Counted from the stretch's first letter, positions 25,618-34,277 are shown. The stretch is DNA of 64,000 nucleotides from Gammaproteobacteria bacterium (GCA_005878095.1 VBNH01000048.1:1-64000), one strand, 5' to 3'. Notes: generated by a model from the sequence alone, not told the origin. Made by a program: numbers and translations.

Positions 25618-26379
25618 TCACATACGCAGGCCGGCGTCGACCTCGAGGCAGCGCCCGGTGAACAGCTCGTTCTCGAATATGAAGCCCACCGCGTGCGCGA
25701 TCTCCTCCGGCTCACCGAGGCGCCCGAGCGGTATGGGTGAGGTCATCTTCGCCAGCGCCTCGGGCTTCATGCTCTCCACCATGGGGGTGCGAATGAACCC
25801 CGGGGCGACCGCGCCGACGCGGATCCCGTAGCCCGCCAGCTCCTTCGCCCACACCACGGTCATCGCTGCGACGCCCGCCTTGGCGGCGGTGTAATTGGTC
25901 TGCCCGACATTACCGGCCCGCGAGATACTCGAGAGGTTCACGATCACGCCGCCGACCGCGCGTTTGATCATGCGTTGCGCCGCTTCGCGCGCACACAGGA
26001 ACACCCCGGTGAGGTTCACGTCGATGACCGCCTGCCACTGCGCGAGCGTCATCTTGCCGACCACCTGACCGTCCTTCACCTTGACGAGCAGTGCATCGCG
26101 CACGATGCCGGCATTGTTGATGAGGCCGTCCAGACGCCCGAAATCCGCCGTCACCTGATCAAGCGCGCCCACCACGCTGTCCTCGTTGGCGACATCGGCG
26201 ACGTAGCTGCGTGCCACCACGCCCGCCTCGGTACAGCGCGCGCAGCTCTCGGCCAGGTCTTCGGCGTTGGTGTCCAGCAGGGCAAGACCGGCGCCCTTGC
26301 GGGCGAAGTGCAGGGCGAGCGAGCGGCCGATGCCGCGCCCGGCTCCGGTGACGAGAATGGTTTTACCGCGAACATCCAC
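25618..26379 (-). CDS. short-chain dehydrogenase, acetoacetyl-CoA reductase/FabG-like
   Basis: This 253-residue classical SDR has TGAGRGIGRSLAL, NNAGIVRDALL and the catalytic Ser-Tyr-Lys in NLSSISRAGNVGQTNYTAAKAG. Its position between phaR and the phasin gene suggests it makes (R)-3-hydroxyacyl-CoA for PHA, but it lacks the QRGQFGQ segment of the PhaB at 17,875-18,624 and is closer to FabG. It may therefore reduce longer 3-ketoacyl chains. The GTG start gives the normal N-terminus VDVRGKTILVTG with GGAG ten bases upstream; a longer frame adds non-conserved residues. Confidence 0.82.
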   Translation of the reverse strand: MDVRGKTILVTGAGRGIGRSLALHFARKGAGLALLDTNAEDLAESCARCTEAGVVARSYVADVANEDSVVGALDQVTADFGRLDGLINNAGIVRDALLVKVKDGQVVGKMTLAQWQAVIDVNLTGVFLCAREAAQRMIKRAVGGVIVNLSSISRAGNVGQTNYTAAKAGVAAMTVVWAKELAGYGIRVGAVAPGFIRTPMVESMKPEALAKMTSPIPLGRLGEPEEIAHAVGFIFENELFTGRCLEVDAGLRM

Positions 26380-26459
26380 GGGCGGATCACTCCTGCGGTC
26401 TGTGGGATACGAGGGGGAAGCGAGGCTGCGGGCGCCCGGGGCAGTGGGCGATGCGCGCT

Positions 26460-26963
26460 TCAGCCGCGACGCTTGCCGGAATCGGGTTTGGAGGGCGCGG
26501 CGCCGCCGGCGGGCGCCGCGGTCGGGGTAAAGGCCGACAGCATCGATGCCTGCATCTTGGCCCACATTTCCATATTCTGGCGCGCCATCTCCGCGATCGG
26601 CGCCATGGGTGTTTCGAGCGCCTTGGCCATCTCGGCCTGCATGAGATTCTGCTGGCGCAGCAGCCCGCCGATGCTCTGCTCCAGGTACGACGTCAGCATC
26701 TGCTGTATCGGATTACCGTAGAAGCGAATGATGGCCTCGAGCAGCTGCAGGCTCAGCACCGGGGTTCCGAACTGCTCCTGGCTGGCGATGATCTGCAGCA
26801 GGATGCCGCGCGTGATGTCATCGCCGCTCTTGTCGTCCACCACCTTGATCCGCTGGCCGCCCGCGATCAGCTTGCGCAGGTCATCGAGGGTGACGTGGCG
26901 GCTGTCCTGCGCGTCGTACAGACGCCGATTGGCGTATTTGCGTATCAGGCGCTCTTCGGCCAT
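26460..26963 (-). CDS. phaR: PHA synthesis repressor PhaR
   Basis: This 167-residue regulator binds both DNA and PHA; free PhaR represses phasin and its own gene, and granule formation titrates it away. The N-terminal domain RLIRKYANRRLYDAQDSRHVT (with Y-NRRLYD) is the PhaR DNA-binding signature, followed by a SQEQFGTPVLSLQLLEAIIR segment of the accumulation-regulator domain. The C-terminal 50 residues are Met/Ala/Pro-rich. It diverges from phaE across 217 bases that hold two copies of the putative operator. Confidence 0.94.
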   Translation of the reverse strand: MAEERLIRKYANRRLYDAQDSRHVTLDDLRKLIAGGQRIKVVDDKSGDDITRGILLQIIASQEQFGTPVLSLQLLEAIIRFYGNPIQQMLTSYLEQSIGGLLRQQNLMQAEMAKALETPMAPIAEMARQNMEMWAKMQASMLSAFTPTAAPAGGAAPSKPDSGKRRG

Positions 26964-27026
26964 GTTTGCGGTCTCTCAGCCGGCCACGCGAGCCCGAGGG
27001 CGCGGGCGGCAGTTTCGACGGCCGGA

Positions 27027-27055
27027 ATGGTAGTCCCTGTGTATGCAGCGCACAA
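27027..27055 (-). promoter_or_regulatory. phaR promoter with overlapping putative PhaR site
   Basis: On the minus strand TTGTGC (27055-27050) and TACCAT (27032-27027) are 17 bases apart. The 12-mer TGTATGCAGCGC (27040-27051) overlaps the spacer and -35 box, the same position as in the phasin promoter, which fits PhaR autorepression. Confidence 0.55.
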
Positions 27056-27166
27056 TGACAGTCTTCACGGTTCTCGTCCCGGAGCGCCCTGGTAGAAAAG
27101 CGGCTTTTCACAGCTCGCCCCTGGCCGCCGCCTGAGGGTGTCATCGTCCTTGCGAGCTGGTTTTCG

Positions 27167-27178
27167 GCAGCGCATACA
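27167..27178 (-). promoter_or_regulatory. third copy of the PHA-locus 12-mer, at the phaE start
   Basis: Read on the minus strand this is TGTATGCGCTGC, one base different from the phasin-promoter copy. It ends two bases before the phaE ATG, where a bound repressor would block transcription through the start. phaE has no visible Shine-Dalgarno sequence here. Confidence 0.5.
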
Positions 27179-27180
27179 CC

Positions 27181-27978
27181 ATGGAAACACCCTTCACTCA
27201 TGCCGCCTTCAAGCCCGACGCGGCTTTTACCAGCGCCGCGGAGCGCTTCTTCGAGCTCCTGAAGACCTTTGGCATGCCCGGGGCGGCTGCGGCGGGCGCG
27301 GACCGGGACTGGTCCTCGCTGGCAGGTCCGCTGGCCGGTCAGTTCGAGCAATGGCTCAAGAGCTCCCAGTCGGCCGGTCCCTGGTTCGCCGCCGCCAACC
27401 CCGCAGCGCCGGGTCCTGGCGCGGGAGTCGGTGCCGCCCAAGCGGGGTCCTTCGGCCCGTTGCCGCTCGGCGCAGGGGCCGCCCCGCAACAGGACGCGCA
27501 ACGCAGCTGGGATCTGGTCGCACGGCTCGCGCAGCTGCAGGGACAACTCGCCTCGCACTGGGGCGAGATCGCCAACACCGCCGCGCGGCGCTTCGTCGCG
27601 CGCCTCGGTGCGACGGCGGGCGGCGCGCCGACGCTCGACAACGCGCTCAAGCTCTATGAGCTGTGGGTGAATTGCGCCGAGGAAAGCTATGCCGCGACGG
27701 TGCGCAAGGATGACTTCTGCCGCCTGCAGGCGGAGCTCGCGAACACCTCGGCGGCGCTGCTGGTGGAGCAGCGCCGGCATGCCGAGACGCTGGTACGCGC
27801 CTTCGGACTGCCGAGCCGCAACGAAGTGGACGCGCTCTACGCGCAGCTGAAGGATCTGCGCCGGCAGCTCGCCGAGCTCACCGATGCGGCGCGCGCCGGG
27901 GGCTCGGGCGCGCAGCGCCCCGCAGTGCGGCCGGCGGGCAAAGGGCGTCGCAAGCGCCCGCGAAGGCCGCGCGCTTGA
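27181..27978 (+). CDS. phaE: class III PHA synthase subunit PhaE
   Basis: This 265-residue protein is the activating partner of class III PhaC. The conserved C-terminal part includes ALKLYELWVNCAEESYAATV and the helix LVRAFGLPSRNEVDALYAQL, followed by a very basic tail (GKGRRKRPRRPRA). The middle (about 60-105) is Ala/Gly/Pro-rich linker. It is shorter than the well-known purple sulfur bacterial PhaE. It is coupled to phaC by a TTGA overlap and diverges from phaR. Confidence 0.87.
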   Translation: METPFTHAAFKPDAAFTSAAERFFELLKTFGMPGAAAAGADRDWSSLAGPLAGQFEQWLKSSQSAGPWFAAANPAAPGPGAGVGAAQAGSFGPLPLGAGAAPQQDAQRSWDLVARLAQLQGQLASHWGEIANTAARRFVARLGATAGGAPTLDNALKLYELWVNCAEESYAATVRKDDFCRLQAELANTSAALLVEQRRHAETLVRAFGLPSRNEVDALYAQLKDLRRQLAELTDAARAGGSGAQRPAVRPAGKGRRKRPRRPRA

Positions 27979-29036
27979 GGCCGTTCGCCCCCGACGCCGA
28001 GGCGGTGTTCGCGGAACTCACGGTGCGGATCGCGGACACCGTGGCGCGGCTGCGCGAGGTGCAGGGCGTCGCGGTCGGCTGCTCGGCGAAGCGCGCCGTG
28101 TGGAGCTGCGGCAAGACGACTCTGTATCAGTATCTGCCGCTCGCGCAGGCGCCGCCGCGCGCCGGCCGCAGGCCGGTGCTCGTCTGCTTTGCGCTGGTGA
28201 ACCGCCCGTACGTGCTCGACCTGCAGCCGGATCGGTCGCTGGTGCGGCGGCTGCTCGAGGCGGGCCTGGCGGTGTATCTGATCGATTGGGGCGATCCGGA
28301 CGATGCCGACCGCTGCGTCGATCTGGACGACTACATCGAGCGCCATCTCGGGGGCAGCGTGCGCCACATCCTCGGCAACCACGGCGGCGAGGCGCTCGAT
28401 GTGCTCGGGGTCTGCCAGGGCGGCGTGCTGAGCCTGTGCTACACCGCGCTGCACGGCAAGCAGGTGGCGAATCTCGTGACACTGACCACGCCGGTGGATT
28501 TTCACACGCCCGACAACCTGCTTTCGAAGTGGGTGCGGGGGCTCGACACCGAGCTCCTCATGCGCAGCGGCAACGTGCCGGGCGAGGTGCTCAACGGACT
28601 GTTCCTGTCGCTCAGCCCGTTTCGCCTGACGCAGCACAAGTACGTGCGGCTGCTCAGCGGCAACAGCGATCAGCGCGCGCTCGAGGACTTCGTGCGCATG
28701 GAGAGATGGATCTTCGACAGCCCGCCGCAGGCGGCGCTCGCGCTGGCGCAGTTCGTCAGGTGGTTCTACCAGGAGAACCGCCTCGCTCGTGGGACGCTGC
28801 GAATCGGTGGCCGCCGGGTGGACCTGGGAGAGATCCGCCAGCCGGTGCTCAATCTTTACGCGCTCGAGGATCACATCGTACCGCCGGACGCCGCGGCGGC
28901 CATGCAGCGCTACATCGGCAGCGCCGATTACACCGGCTGCGGCATCGACACCGGACACATCGGCATGTACGTGAGCCGCAAGGCCGCGCACGAGATCCCG
29001 GCCCGCATCATTTCCTGGCTGCAGGAACGGCAATAG
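27975..29036 (+). CDS. phaC: PHA synthase, class III subunit PhaC
   Basis: This 353-residue alpha/beta hydrolase-type polymerase works with PhaE. The box GVCQGG carries nucleophile C147; the Asp is in LEDHIVPP and the His in DTGHIGMYV. The length matches class III catalytic subunits (about 355 residues), much shorter than the class I synthase on the opposite strand. The start is TTG overlapping the PhaE stop. Having both classes in one locus is unusual and may allow different monomers or conditions. Confidence 0.92.
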   Translation: MRPFAPDAEAVFAELTVRIADTVARLREVQGVAVGCSAKRAVWSCGKTTLYQYLPLAQAPPRAGRRPVLVCFALVNRPYVLDLQPDRSLVRRLLEAGLAVYLIDWGDPDDADRCVDLDDYIERHLGGSVRHILGNHGGEALDVLGVCQGGVLSLCYTALHGKQVANLVTLTTPVDFHTPDNLLSKWVRGLDTELLMRSGNVPGEVLNGLFLSLSPFRLTQHKYVRLLSGNSDQRALEDFVRMERWIFDSPPQAALALAQFVRWFYQENRLARGTLRIGGRRVDLGEIRQPVLNLYALEDHIVPPDAAAAMQRYIGSADYTGCGIDTGHIGMYVSRKAAHEIPARIISWLQERQ

Positions 29037-29049
29037 CGGCCCCGCGGCC

Positions 29050-30180
29050 TCAGTAGCCGCGCTCGATGTCCACCACCGACAGCATCGGCTCGCCCGCGAC
29101 ATAGCGGCGCAGATTCTCGCGCAGCAGCGCGGTGCGCTGCTCCTCCGCCAGCGGCGTATCCGCCGACACGTGCGGGGTGATGATGACGTTCGGCAGGCGC
29201 CACAGGGGACTGTCGGAGGGCAGGGGCTCGGGATCGACGACGTCGAGGCCCGCGCCGGCGAGCTTGCCGCCGCTGAGGGCGGCGATCAGGTCCGCGGTCA
29301 CCGTGCTGCGCCCGCGGCCCACGCTGATGAAGTAAGCACCGGGCTTGAGGCTCTCAAAGAACTCGCGGTTGAAAATACCGGTCGTCTGGGGCGTGAGCGG
29401 CGCGCAATTGACCACGAAGTCGGCATCCTTGGCGAGCTTGAGCAGCTCATCGGGCAGTCCGACGTAGCTCACGTAGTCAGGCCCGGTGCGGCCGCTGGCG
29501 CGGGTCGCGGTCACACGCATGCCGAAAGCGTGGGCGCGCCGGGCGACCTCGGTGCCGATACCCCCCAGGCCCACCACCAGCACCGTTCTGCCCTCCAGGT
29601 CCGCCAGGCGCGGCGCGCTGTCCTGTGCCCAAACTGCCTGTTGCTGCTCCTTGAGGAAGTAGTCCAGGTGGCGACTCAACACCAGCATCATCCCCAGCAC
29701 GTGCTCGGCCATGGTGGGGCCCATGGTGCGCTGCAGGTTGGTCAGCAGAGGCTGACGCTCGCGCATCAGGGGCTGCTGTACGCAGCGCTCGACACCGGCG
29801 GCCGGCCACTGGATCCACTGCAGCTGCTTCGCCTGCGCCAGCACCTGCGCCGAGCACACGCCAATGGTGGCGTCCGCGGCGGCAATCTCGCGCGGCGTCG
29901 CCGCGGCGATGTCGATGAGCTTCGCGCGCGGGGCCTGCTGCTGCAGCACCGGCAGCAGGTGATGCAGCTGCTCGCTCACCAGCACGATCCGCGGCGGCCG
30001 CCAGCCGGGGCGCGCGCGTACCGGCTGCGCAGCGGTGCGCAGCCCGAGCCGCTCGATCAGCTGGGCGGCGGATGGCTCTTGCGCGGAAGCGTTCGCGGCG
30101 AGCGAGTGCGCGGGCGCCAGCAGCGCATACAGGCTCAAGGTGGTGGCTGCCGCCAGAAGCACGCGGGGCCTGATCGGCAT
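29050..30180 (-). CDS. D-2-hydroxyacid dehydrogenase with a signal peptide
   Basis: This 376-residue protein has the catalytic residues of NAD-dependent D-2-hydroxyacid dehydrogenases: Arg in SVGRGRSTV, Glu in DVVDPEPLP and His in ITPHVSADTP, plus the Rossmann motif VVGLGGIGTEVA. It would reduce 2-oxo acids or oxidise D-2-hydroxy acids. Oddly, residues 1-34 form a typical Sec-like signal peptide (RVLLAAATTLSLYALLAPAHSLAA), placing it outside the cytoplasm where free NAD is scarce. The ATG has AGGAGAG six bases upstream, so the start is well supported. The gene lies 29 bases below the aryl polyene operon and may be its last member. Confidence 0.83.
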   Translation of the reverse strand: MPIRPRVLLAAATTLSLYALLAPAHSLAANASAQEPSAAQLIERLGLRTAAQPVRARPGWRPPRIVLVSEQLHHLLPVLQQQAPRAKLIDIAAATPREIAAADATIGVCSAQVLAQAKQLQWIQWPAAGVERCVQQPLMRERQPLLTNLQRTMGPTMAEHVLGMMLVLSRHLDYFLKEQQQAVWAQDSAPRLADLEGRTVLVVGLGGIGTEVARRAHAFGMRVTATRASGRTGPDYVSYVGLPDELLKLAKDADFVVNCAPLTPQTTGIFNREFFESLKPGAYFISVGRGRSTVTADLIAALSGGKLAGAGLDVVDPEPLPSDSPLWRLPNVIITPHVSADTPLAEEQRTALLRENLRRYVAGEPMLSVVDIERGY

Positions 30181-30209
30181 GCGGAGCTCTCCTGCAGGGG
30201 ACGCGCAGT

Positions 30210-30941
30210 CTACGCCATGCCGCCACTCACCGAGATGATCTGTGCGGTCAGGTAGGAAGCATCCTCCGACACCAGAAACGACACCACGCCGGCGATCTCC
30301 TCGGGAGCGCCCAAGCGGTTCATGGGCACCAGCCGCTCGATGGCCTCGGCATCGAACAGTCCGGCCGTCATCGGCGTGTCGACGATGCCGGGGGCCACGG
30401 CGTTCACCGTGACGCCGCGGGTCGCGACTTCGAGCGCGAGCGCCTTGGTGGCGGAGTTGAGGGCCCCCTTGGCGGCGGCATAGTTGACCTGGCCCTTGTT
30501 GCCGATCAGCGCGGCGATGGACGACACGTTCACGATCCGGCCCCAGCGGGTGCGGATCATGGGCAGCAGCAGCGGCTGCGTGGCGTTGAAGAAGCCGTTG
30601 ACCGACACGTCGATCACCCGGTGCCATGCTTCCGGACTCATGCCCGGCAGCACCGCGTCATCGTGCACGCCCGCGTTGTTGACCAGGATCTGGATGGGAC
30701 CTGCCTCGAGCACCGCCTCGAGCGCCGCACGTGCGGCGGCGGCTTCGGTGATGTCGAAGTTGATGGCGCTGGCGTGACCACCGGCCGCGACGATGTCGCG
30801 CACCAGCGCCTCGGCCGCCGCCACGCCGCGATGCGAGTGAACGTACACGTGGTGACCATCACGCGCCAGGCGGCGGCACAGCGCACCACCGATGCCACCG
30901 CTGCCGCCCGTCACCAGGGCGCGTCGGGGAGCGGCGCTCAT
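30210..30941 (-). CDS. 3-ketoacyl-ACP reductase of the aryl polyene cluster (ApeQ-like)
   Basis: This 243-residue SDR has TGGSGGIGGAL, NNAGVHDDAVL and the catalytic Ser-Tyr-Lys set in NVSSIAALIGNKGQVNYAAAKGA. In aryl polyene synthesis such a FabG homologue reduces the 3-keto group after each condensation. The start was set at the ATG overlapping the dehydratase stop (ATGA). It is the last clear member of the cluster, after ketosynthase, chain-length factor and dehydratase genes, which gives it the ketoreductase role. Confidence 0.85.
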   Translation of the reverse strand: MSAAPRRALVTGGSGGIGGALCRRLARDGHHVYVHSHRGVAAAEALVRDIVAAGGHASAINFDITEAAAARAALEAVLEAGPIQILVNNAGVHDDAVLPGMSPEAWHRVIDVSVNGFFNATQPLLLPMIRTRWGRIVNVSSIAALIGNKGQVNYAAAKGALNSATKALALEVATRGVTVNAVAPGIVDTPMTAGLFDAEAIERLVPMNRLGAPEEIAGVVSFLVSEDASYLTAQIISVSGGMA

Positions 30942-31417
30942 GCGTGGGTGCCGGCGTCGAACACGATGCTGGCGCGCCCGCTCACGAGCGACTGCTGCGC
31001 GCTCCACACCGAGAACTCATAGAGCACCGTGCGTGCATCGCCGGTGACGCGCTCGGCGGCGGCGATGAGATCCGCCTGCAGATCGTCCAGGCGCGCCACG
31101 TGCAGCGCGACGTTGCGCACGCTCGCCAGGTAGCCGACGGTCGCGCCGATGCTGCCGCGCACGCTGGTGGAAACGGTGCTGGCGAGCGGCGCGCTGGCGG
31201 CCACCAGTGCGCCATGCACCGCCATGGCCTGCGCGGCGTACTCGATGCCGCAGGCAGCGCCCAGGCGCCCGTGCAGGCGCAGCGGATTGTCGGGGCTGCG
31301 GTGCGTCGCGCTGCGGCAGCGAATGCGCGTGGCGTCCCAGGACAGCACTTCATCGAGCAGGCACATGCGGCCCTTGTGGGGGATGTGCTGCTCGATCCAC
31401 TCTCGGTCTAAGGGCAT
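30938..31417 (-). CDS. 3-hydroxyacyl-ACP dehydratase, hotdog fold (ApeP-like)
   Basis: This 159-residue hotdog-fold protein begins with IPHKGRMCLLDEVLSWD, the family opening of ApeP/XanG-type dehydratases, and has GIEYAAQAMAVHGAL, the central helix segment. It should remove water from the growing 3-hydroxy chain to create each conjugated double bond. The ATG overlaps the upstream gene by ten bases and the gene is coupled to the ketoreductase by ATGA. A second dehydratase domain is at 37,972-39,264. Confidence 0.84.
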   Translation of the reverse strand: MPLDREWIEQHIPHKGRMCLLDEVLSWDATRIRCRSATHRSPDNPLRLHGRLGAACGIEYAAQAMAVHGALVAASAPLASTVSTSVRGSIGATVGYLASVRNVALHVARLDDLQADLIAAAERVTGDARTVLYEFSVWSAQQSLVSGRASIVFDAGTHA

Positions 31418-32217
31418 GCGCTCAGCTCCACGGCGAGGCACTGGCCGCCGAGGTAGTCGAGCACCACGCGGCCGGTGGTGCGCCGCGCCAGGTGTGCGAG
31501 CAGCGGCAGGCTGCGGGCCGCGGGAATCGATCGGCGCAGCGCCTCGAGCGCGCCGTCAGCCATGTCATCCGCCGGCGCTGCGGTGAGTGTGGCGCTCACG
31601 CTCGCCTGCGACGCCGCGCTCACCGCCGGCGCCAGCACCAGCGCTACGCCGAACGCGTCCGGGATGGGACGGTGGCGGTGCAGGGGTTCGGGGTAACCCA
31701 CGTCGTAGGCGACGAGCAGTACCGCGGTTCGCTCAACGGCCACCTGAAGTAAGGCCTCCAGCAGTCCGGCTGCAAAGCTCGCATCATAGGCGCACAGCGC
31801 ACTGGAGGCGGGAGTGGCCTGGGTCGCAATGCTCCAGTAGCCGGCGGCGGCGTTGTGCACGCAGTTATGAAAGCGGGTGGGCGACAGCTGCCGCTCGGCG
31901 GAAGCCAGCACCTGGCAGATCTCGTGACAGTTCTGACCGTCGCCGCCGGAGGAGGCGAACACCGCCGCCAGAGCCGCCGGATCCGCGCCGGCGCGGGCGG
32001 TGGCTTCCAGCCCGACCGCCAGCGCCAGCCGCACGACGGTGCCGGTGCGCCGGCGCTCGGCGCTCGGCAGGCACTCGGGCGCCGGCAGCACCGTCGGCGC
32101 GCGCGCCCAGGGTGCCTGCCCCGTGAGCACTCGTGCCCCGGCCGGCCAGTCACCGATGCCCGGTCCGAGCAGCCCGATGCCCTCCACGTACGCCGCGAGT
32201 GCCGCCATCGCGCTCAC
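31408..32217 (-). CDS. beta-ketoacyl synthase-like chain length factor (ApeC-like)
   Basis: This 269-residue thiolase-fold protein matches the chain-length-factor family of aryl polyene clusters. The LCAYDASFAAGLLEALL segment is characteristic. It lacks the active KS pattern ACSSS and the HGTGTP and KGATGHT His motifs present in its neighbour, so it should be the non-condensing partner that forms the heterodimer and helps set polyene length. The start is GTG in a GTGA overlap with the ketosynthase stop; an ATG nine bases later is possible. Confidence 0.85.
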   Translation of the reverse strand: MSAMAALAAYVEGIGLLGPGIGDWPAGARVLTGQAPWARAPTVLPAPECLPSAERRRTGTVVRLALAVGLEATARAGADPAALAAVFASSGGDGQNCHEICQVLASAERQLSPTRFHNCVHNAAAGYWSIATQATPASSALCAYDASFAAGLLEALLQVAVERTAVLLVAYDVGYPEPLHRHRPIPDAFGVALVLAPAVSAASQASVSATLTAAPADDMADGALEALRRSIPAARSLPLLAHLARRTTGRVVLDYLGGQCLAVELSACP

Positions 32218-33407
32218 CCGGCACGGCCGAAGATCAGGCTGCAGTTGGAGCCGCCGAAGCCGAAGGAGTTGCTCATGACGCGCGACAGGCGCGTGACACG
32301 GTTATCGCGCAGGTAGTGCACGGTGAGCGCCGGGTCGAGCTCGGTGGTGTTGACGCCCGCCGGCATCACTCCGTGCTGCAGCGCGAGCGCGCAGATGACC
32401 GCCTCGAGCGCGCCGGCGGCGCCGAGCGTGTGACCCGTTGCGCCCTTGGTCGAGCTGCCGGGGGTCTCATTGCCGAGCACGTTCGTCACGGCGCGAGCTT
32501 CGGCGTCATCGTTGCTCGGCGTGCCGGTACCGTGAAAGTTGATGTATTCGATATCCTGCGGAGCGAGTGCCGCGGCCTCGAGCGCCTGCAGCATGGCGGC
32601 GCGTGCACCACGGCCTTGCGGATGCGGGGCGGACATGTGGTGCGCGTCGCTCGATTCGCCGACCCCGAGCAGCAGTACCGCATTCGCGTCCAGGCTTGCC
32701 CCGGGACGCTCGAGCAGCGCGAACGCCGCGGCTTCGCCGATGGAAATACCGTCGCGCGCGACGTCGAAGGGCCGGCACGGCCTGCTCGACACCAGCTGCA
32801 GGGAGTGAAAGCCATAGAGCGTGGTGAGACACAGCGAGTCCACCCCGCCGACGAGCGCGGCGTCGATCAACCCGGCCTCGATGGCGCGCCGCGCAGAGGC
32901 GAACACCTTGGCGCTCGAGGAGCACGCGCACGAGATCACCACGGCCGGGCCCGACAGCTGCAGGGCCTGCTGCGCGAACGCCGCGAGCGAGAACGTGTTG
33001 TGCGCGCCGCGGTAGCGAAAGTGCGCCGGCAGCGCACCGCTCAGCGGGTCGCGCTCGCGGTAGGCAAGCTCGGTCTCGAGGATCCCTGAGGTGCTGGTGC
33101 CGAGAAACACCCCGACGCGCTCGCGCCCGTAGCGGGCGGCGGCGCGCTGCACGGCCTCGGCAAGACCGTCCTGGGCGAGGCCGAGGTGGGCCAGGCGATT
33201 GTTGCGGCACTCGAACTCGCGCAGCGTCGCGGGGAGCGGGGCCTCATCGACGCCCGCAACCTCGCCCACCCAGGTGTCGAGCGTCACCGTCTCGAAGGCG
33301 CACGGGGCGAGCCCGGTGCGCCGCTCGTGCAGCGTAGCGAGCGTGGCGGCGACACCGCGACCGATGCAGCTCGTGGCGGTGAAGCTCGTGAGCGCGAGCG
33401 GATTCAT
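32214..33407 (-). CDS. beta-ketoacyl-ACP synthase (ApeO-like)
   Basis: This 397-residue condensing enzyme has the full active site: nucleophile C162 in SCACSSS, His in HGTGTPSND and His in KGATGHTLGAAGA, and the closing NSFGFGGSN loop. It would extend the aryl starter with malonyl-ACP units, paired with the chain-length factor downstream. The ATG giving MNPLALTSF was chosen; a GTG 33 bases earlier overlaps the deacetylase gene. Only one active ketosynthase is seen in this cluster; many aryl polyene clusters have an additional starter ketosynthase. Confidence 0.9.
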   Translation of the reverse strand: MNPLALTSFTATSCIGRGVAATLATLHERRTGLAPCAFETVTLDTWVGEVAGVDEAPLPATLREFECRNNRLAHLGLAQDGLAEAVQRAAARYGRERVGVFLGTSTSGILETELAYRERDPLSGALPAHFRYRGAHNTFSLAAFAQQALQLSGPAVVISCACSSSAKVFASARRAIEAGLIDAALVGGVDSLCLTTLYGFHSLQLVSSRPCRPFDVARDGISIGEAAAFALLERPGASLDANAVLLLGVGESSDAHHMSAPHPQGRGARAAMLQALEAAALAPQDIEYINFHGTGTPSNDDAEARAVTNVLGNETPGSSTKGATGHTLGAAGALEAVICALALQHGVMPAGVNTTELDPALTVHYLRDNRVTRLSRVMSNSFGFGGSNCSLIFGRAG

Positions 33408-33423
33408 GCGCCGGTAGTTTACG

Positions 33424-34260
33424 TCAGTGTCGCCCGGCACGATCCGCGGCCGTGCGCAACGTGATGGGCGTGAGCCGCGCGGCGGCCACCGCCGCCAGCA
33501 GGGGCGGCAGCACCTCCAGGATCACCGCGCCGCCGGCGGCGGTGCGCGCGGCGTGTCCATCGTGCAGCAGCAGGATGTCGCCGTCTGCGAGGTGGCGTGT
33601 GAGTTTGCCGAGCAGGCGCGGCGCGCTGCCGCTCACGGTGTCAAAGCCGCGCCGGGTCCAGCTCACCAGGCGCAGACCGGCGCGCGCCAGCACCGGCTCG
33701 AGGAAGGGATTGCGCAAGCCCGCGGGCGCGCGGAAGAACTGCGCGACTTCGCCGGTCGCCGCCGCGATGGTCTGCTGCGCGCACCCGATCTCCTGCGCCA
33801 GCGCGCGGGGCCCGAGGAGCGAGAAGCGATGCAGATGGCGCTGGCTGTGATTCTCGATGGCGTGGCCGCACCGCACGATCTCGCGGGCGAGGCCCGGGTG
33901 TCGGGCCACCCGCTCGCCGATGCAGAAGAAGGTGGCCCTGGCGCCGTGCGCCTCGAGGAGCGCGAGCACGCGCGGCGTGACGTCGGGATCGGGGCCATCG
34001 TCGATGGTGATGGCGATCGCCCCCGCGCCGCCGCCGCCGGCAGCCGGCGGCAGGCGGGTCCAGTTCGGGCCCAGCAGGCGGCTCCTCGGCCACAGGCCTG
34101 CGGCGGTGAGCAGCAGATGATCCGCCAGCACGGCGCCGAGGGTCCAGGGCCACCAGTGCGGCCGCACGAGCGTCACGGCCGCGGCGGCGACGTGCCACGC
34201 CACGGAGCCGCGGATCAGTGCCGAGGGTCCGCTGCGATGTTGGCTCGAAGGCTCGGCCAT
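33424..34260 (-). CDS. polysaccharide deacetylase (NodB-like) family protein
   Basis: This 278-residue protein has a membrane-spanning N-terminal part (HVAAAAVTLV and LADHLLLTAAGLW) and a NodB domain with TIDDGPDPDVTP (catalytic base and metal Asp) and the metal HxxxH-type segment HSQRHLHRF, then RAPAGLRNP and LLLHDGHA. All expected metal residues are visible. It probably deacetylates a saccharide or lipid-linked sugar at the membrane. In this cluster it may act on the head group that anchors the aryl polyene; this is inference. An ATG 45 bases earlier would overlap the hydrolase gene. Confidence 0.8.
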   Translation of the reverse strand: MAEPSSQHRSGPSALIRGSVAWHVAAAAVTLVRPHWWPWTLGAVLADHLLLTAAGLWPRSRLLGPNWTRLPPAAGGGGAGAIAITIDDGPDPDVTPRVLALLEAHGARATFFCIGERVARHPGLAREIVRCGHAIENHSQRHLHRFSLLGPRALAQEIGCAQQTIAAATGEVAQFFRAPAGLRNPFLEPVLARAGLRLVSWTRRGFDTVSGSAPRLLGKLTRHLADGDILLLHDGHAARTAAGGAVILEVLPPLLAAVAAARLTPITLRTAADRAGRH

Positions 34261-34277
34261 ATGGGTGTCCGCCCCGC

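Noticed and set aside
25618-26379. Calling this dehydrogenase a second PhaB
   Set aside because: It lacks the QRGQFGQ segment typical of PhaB and fits FabG at least as well, so a general call was used.
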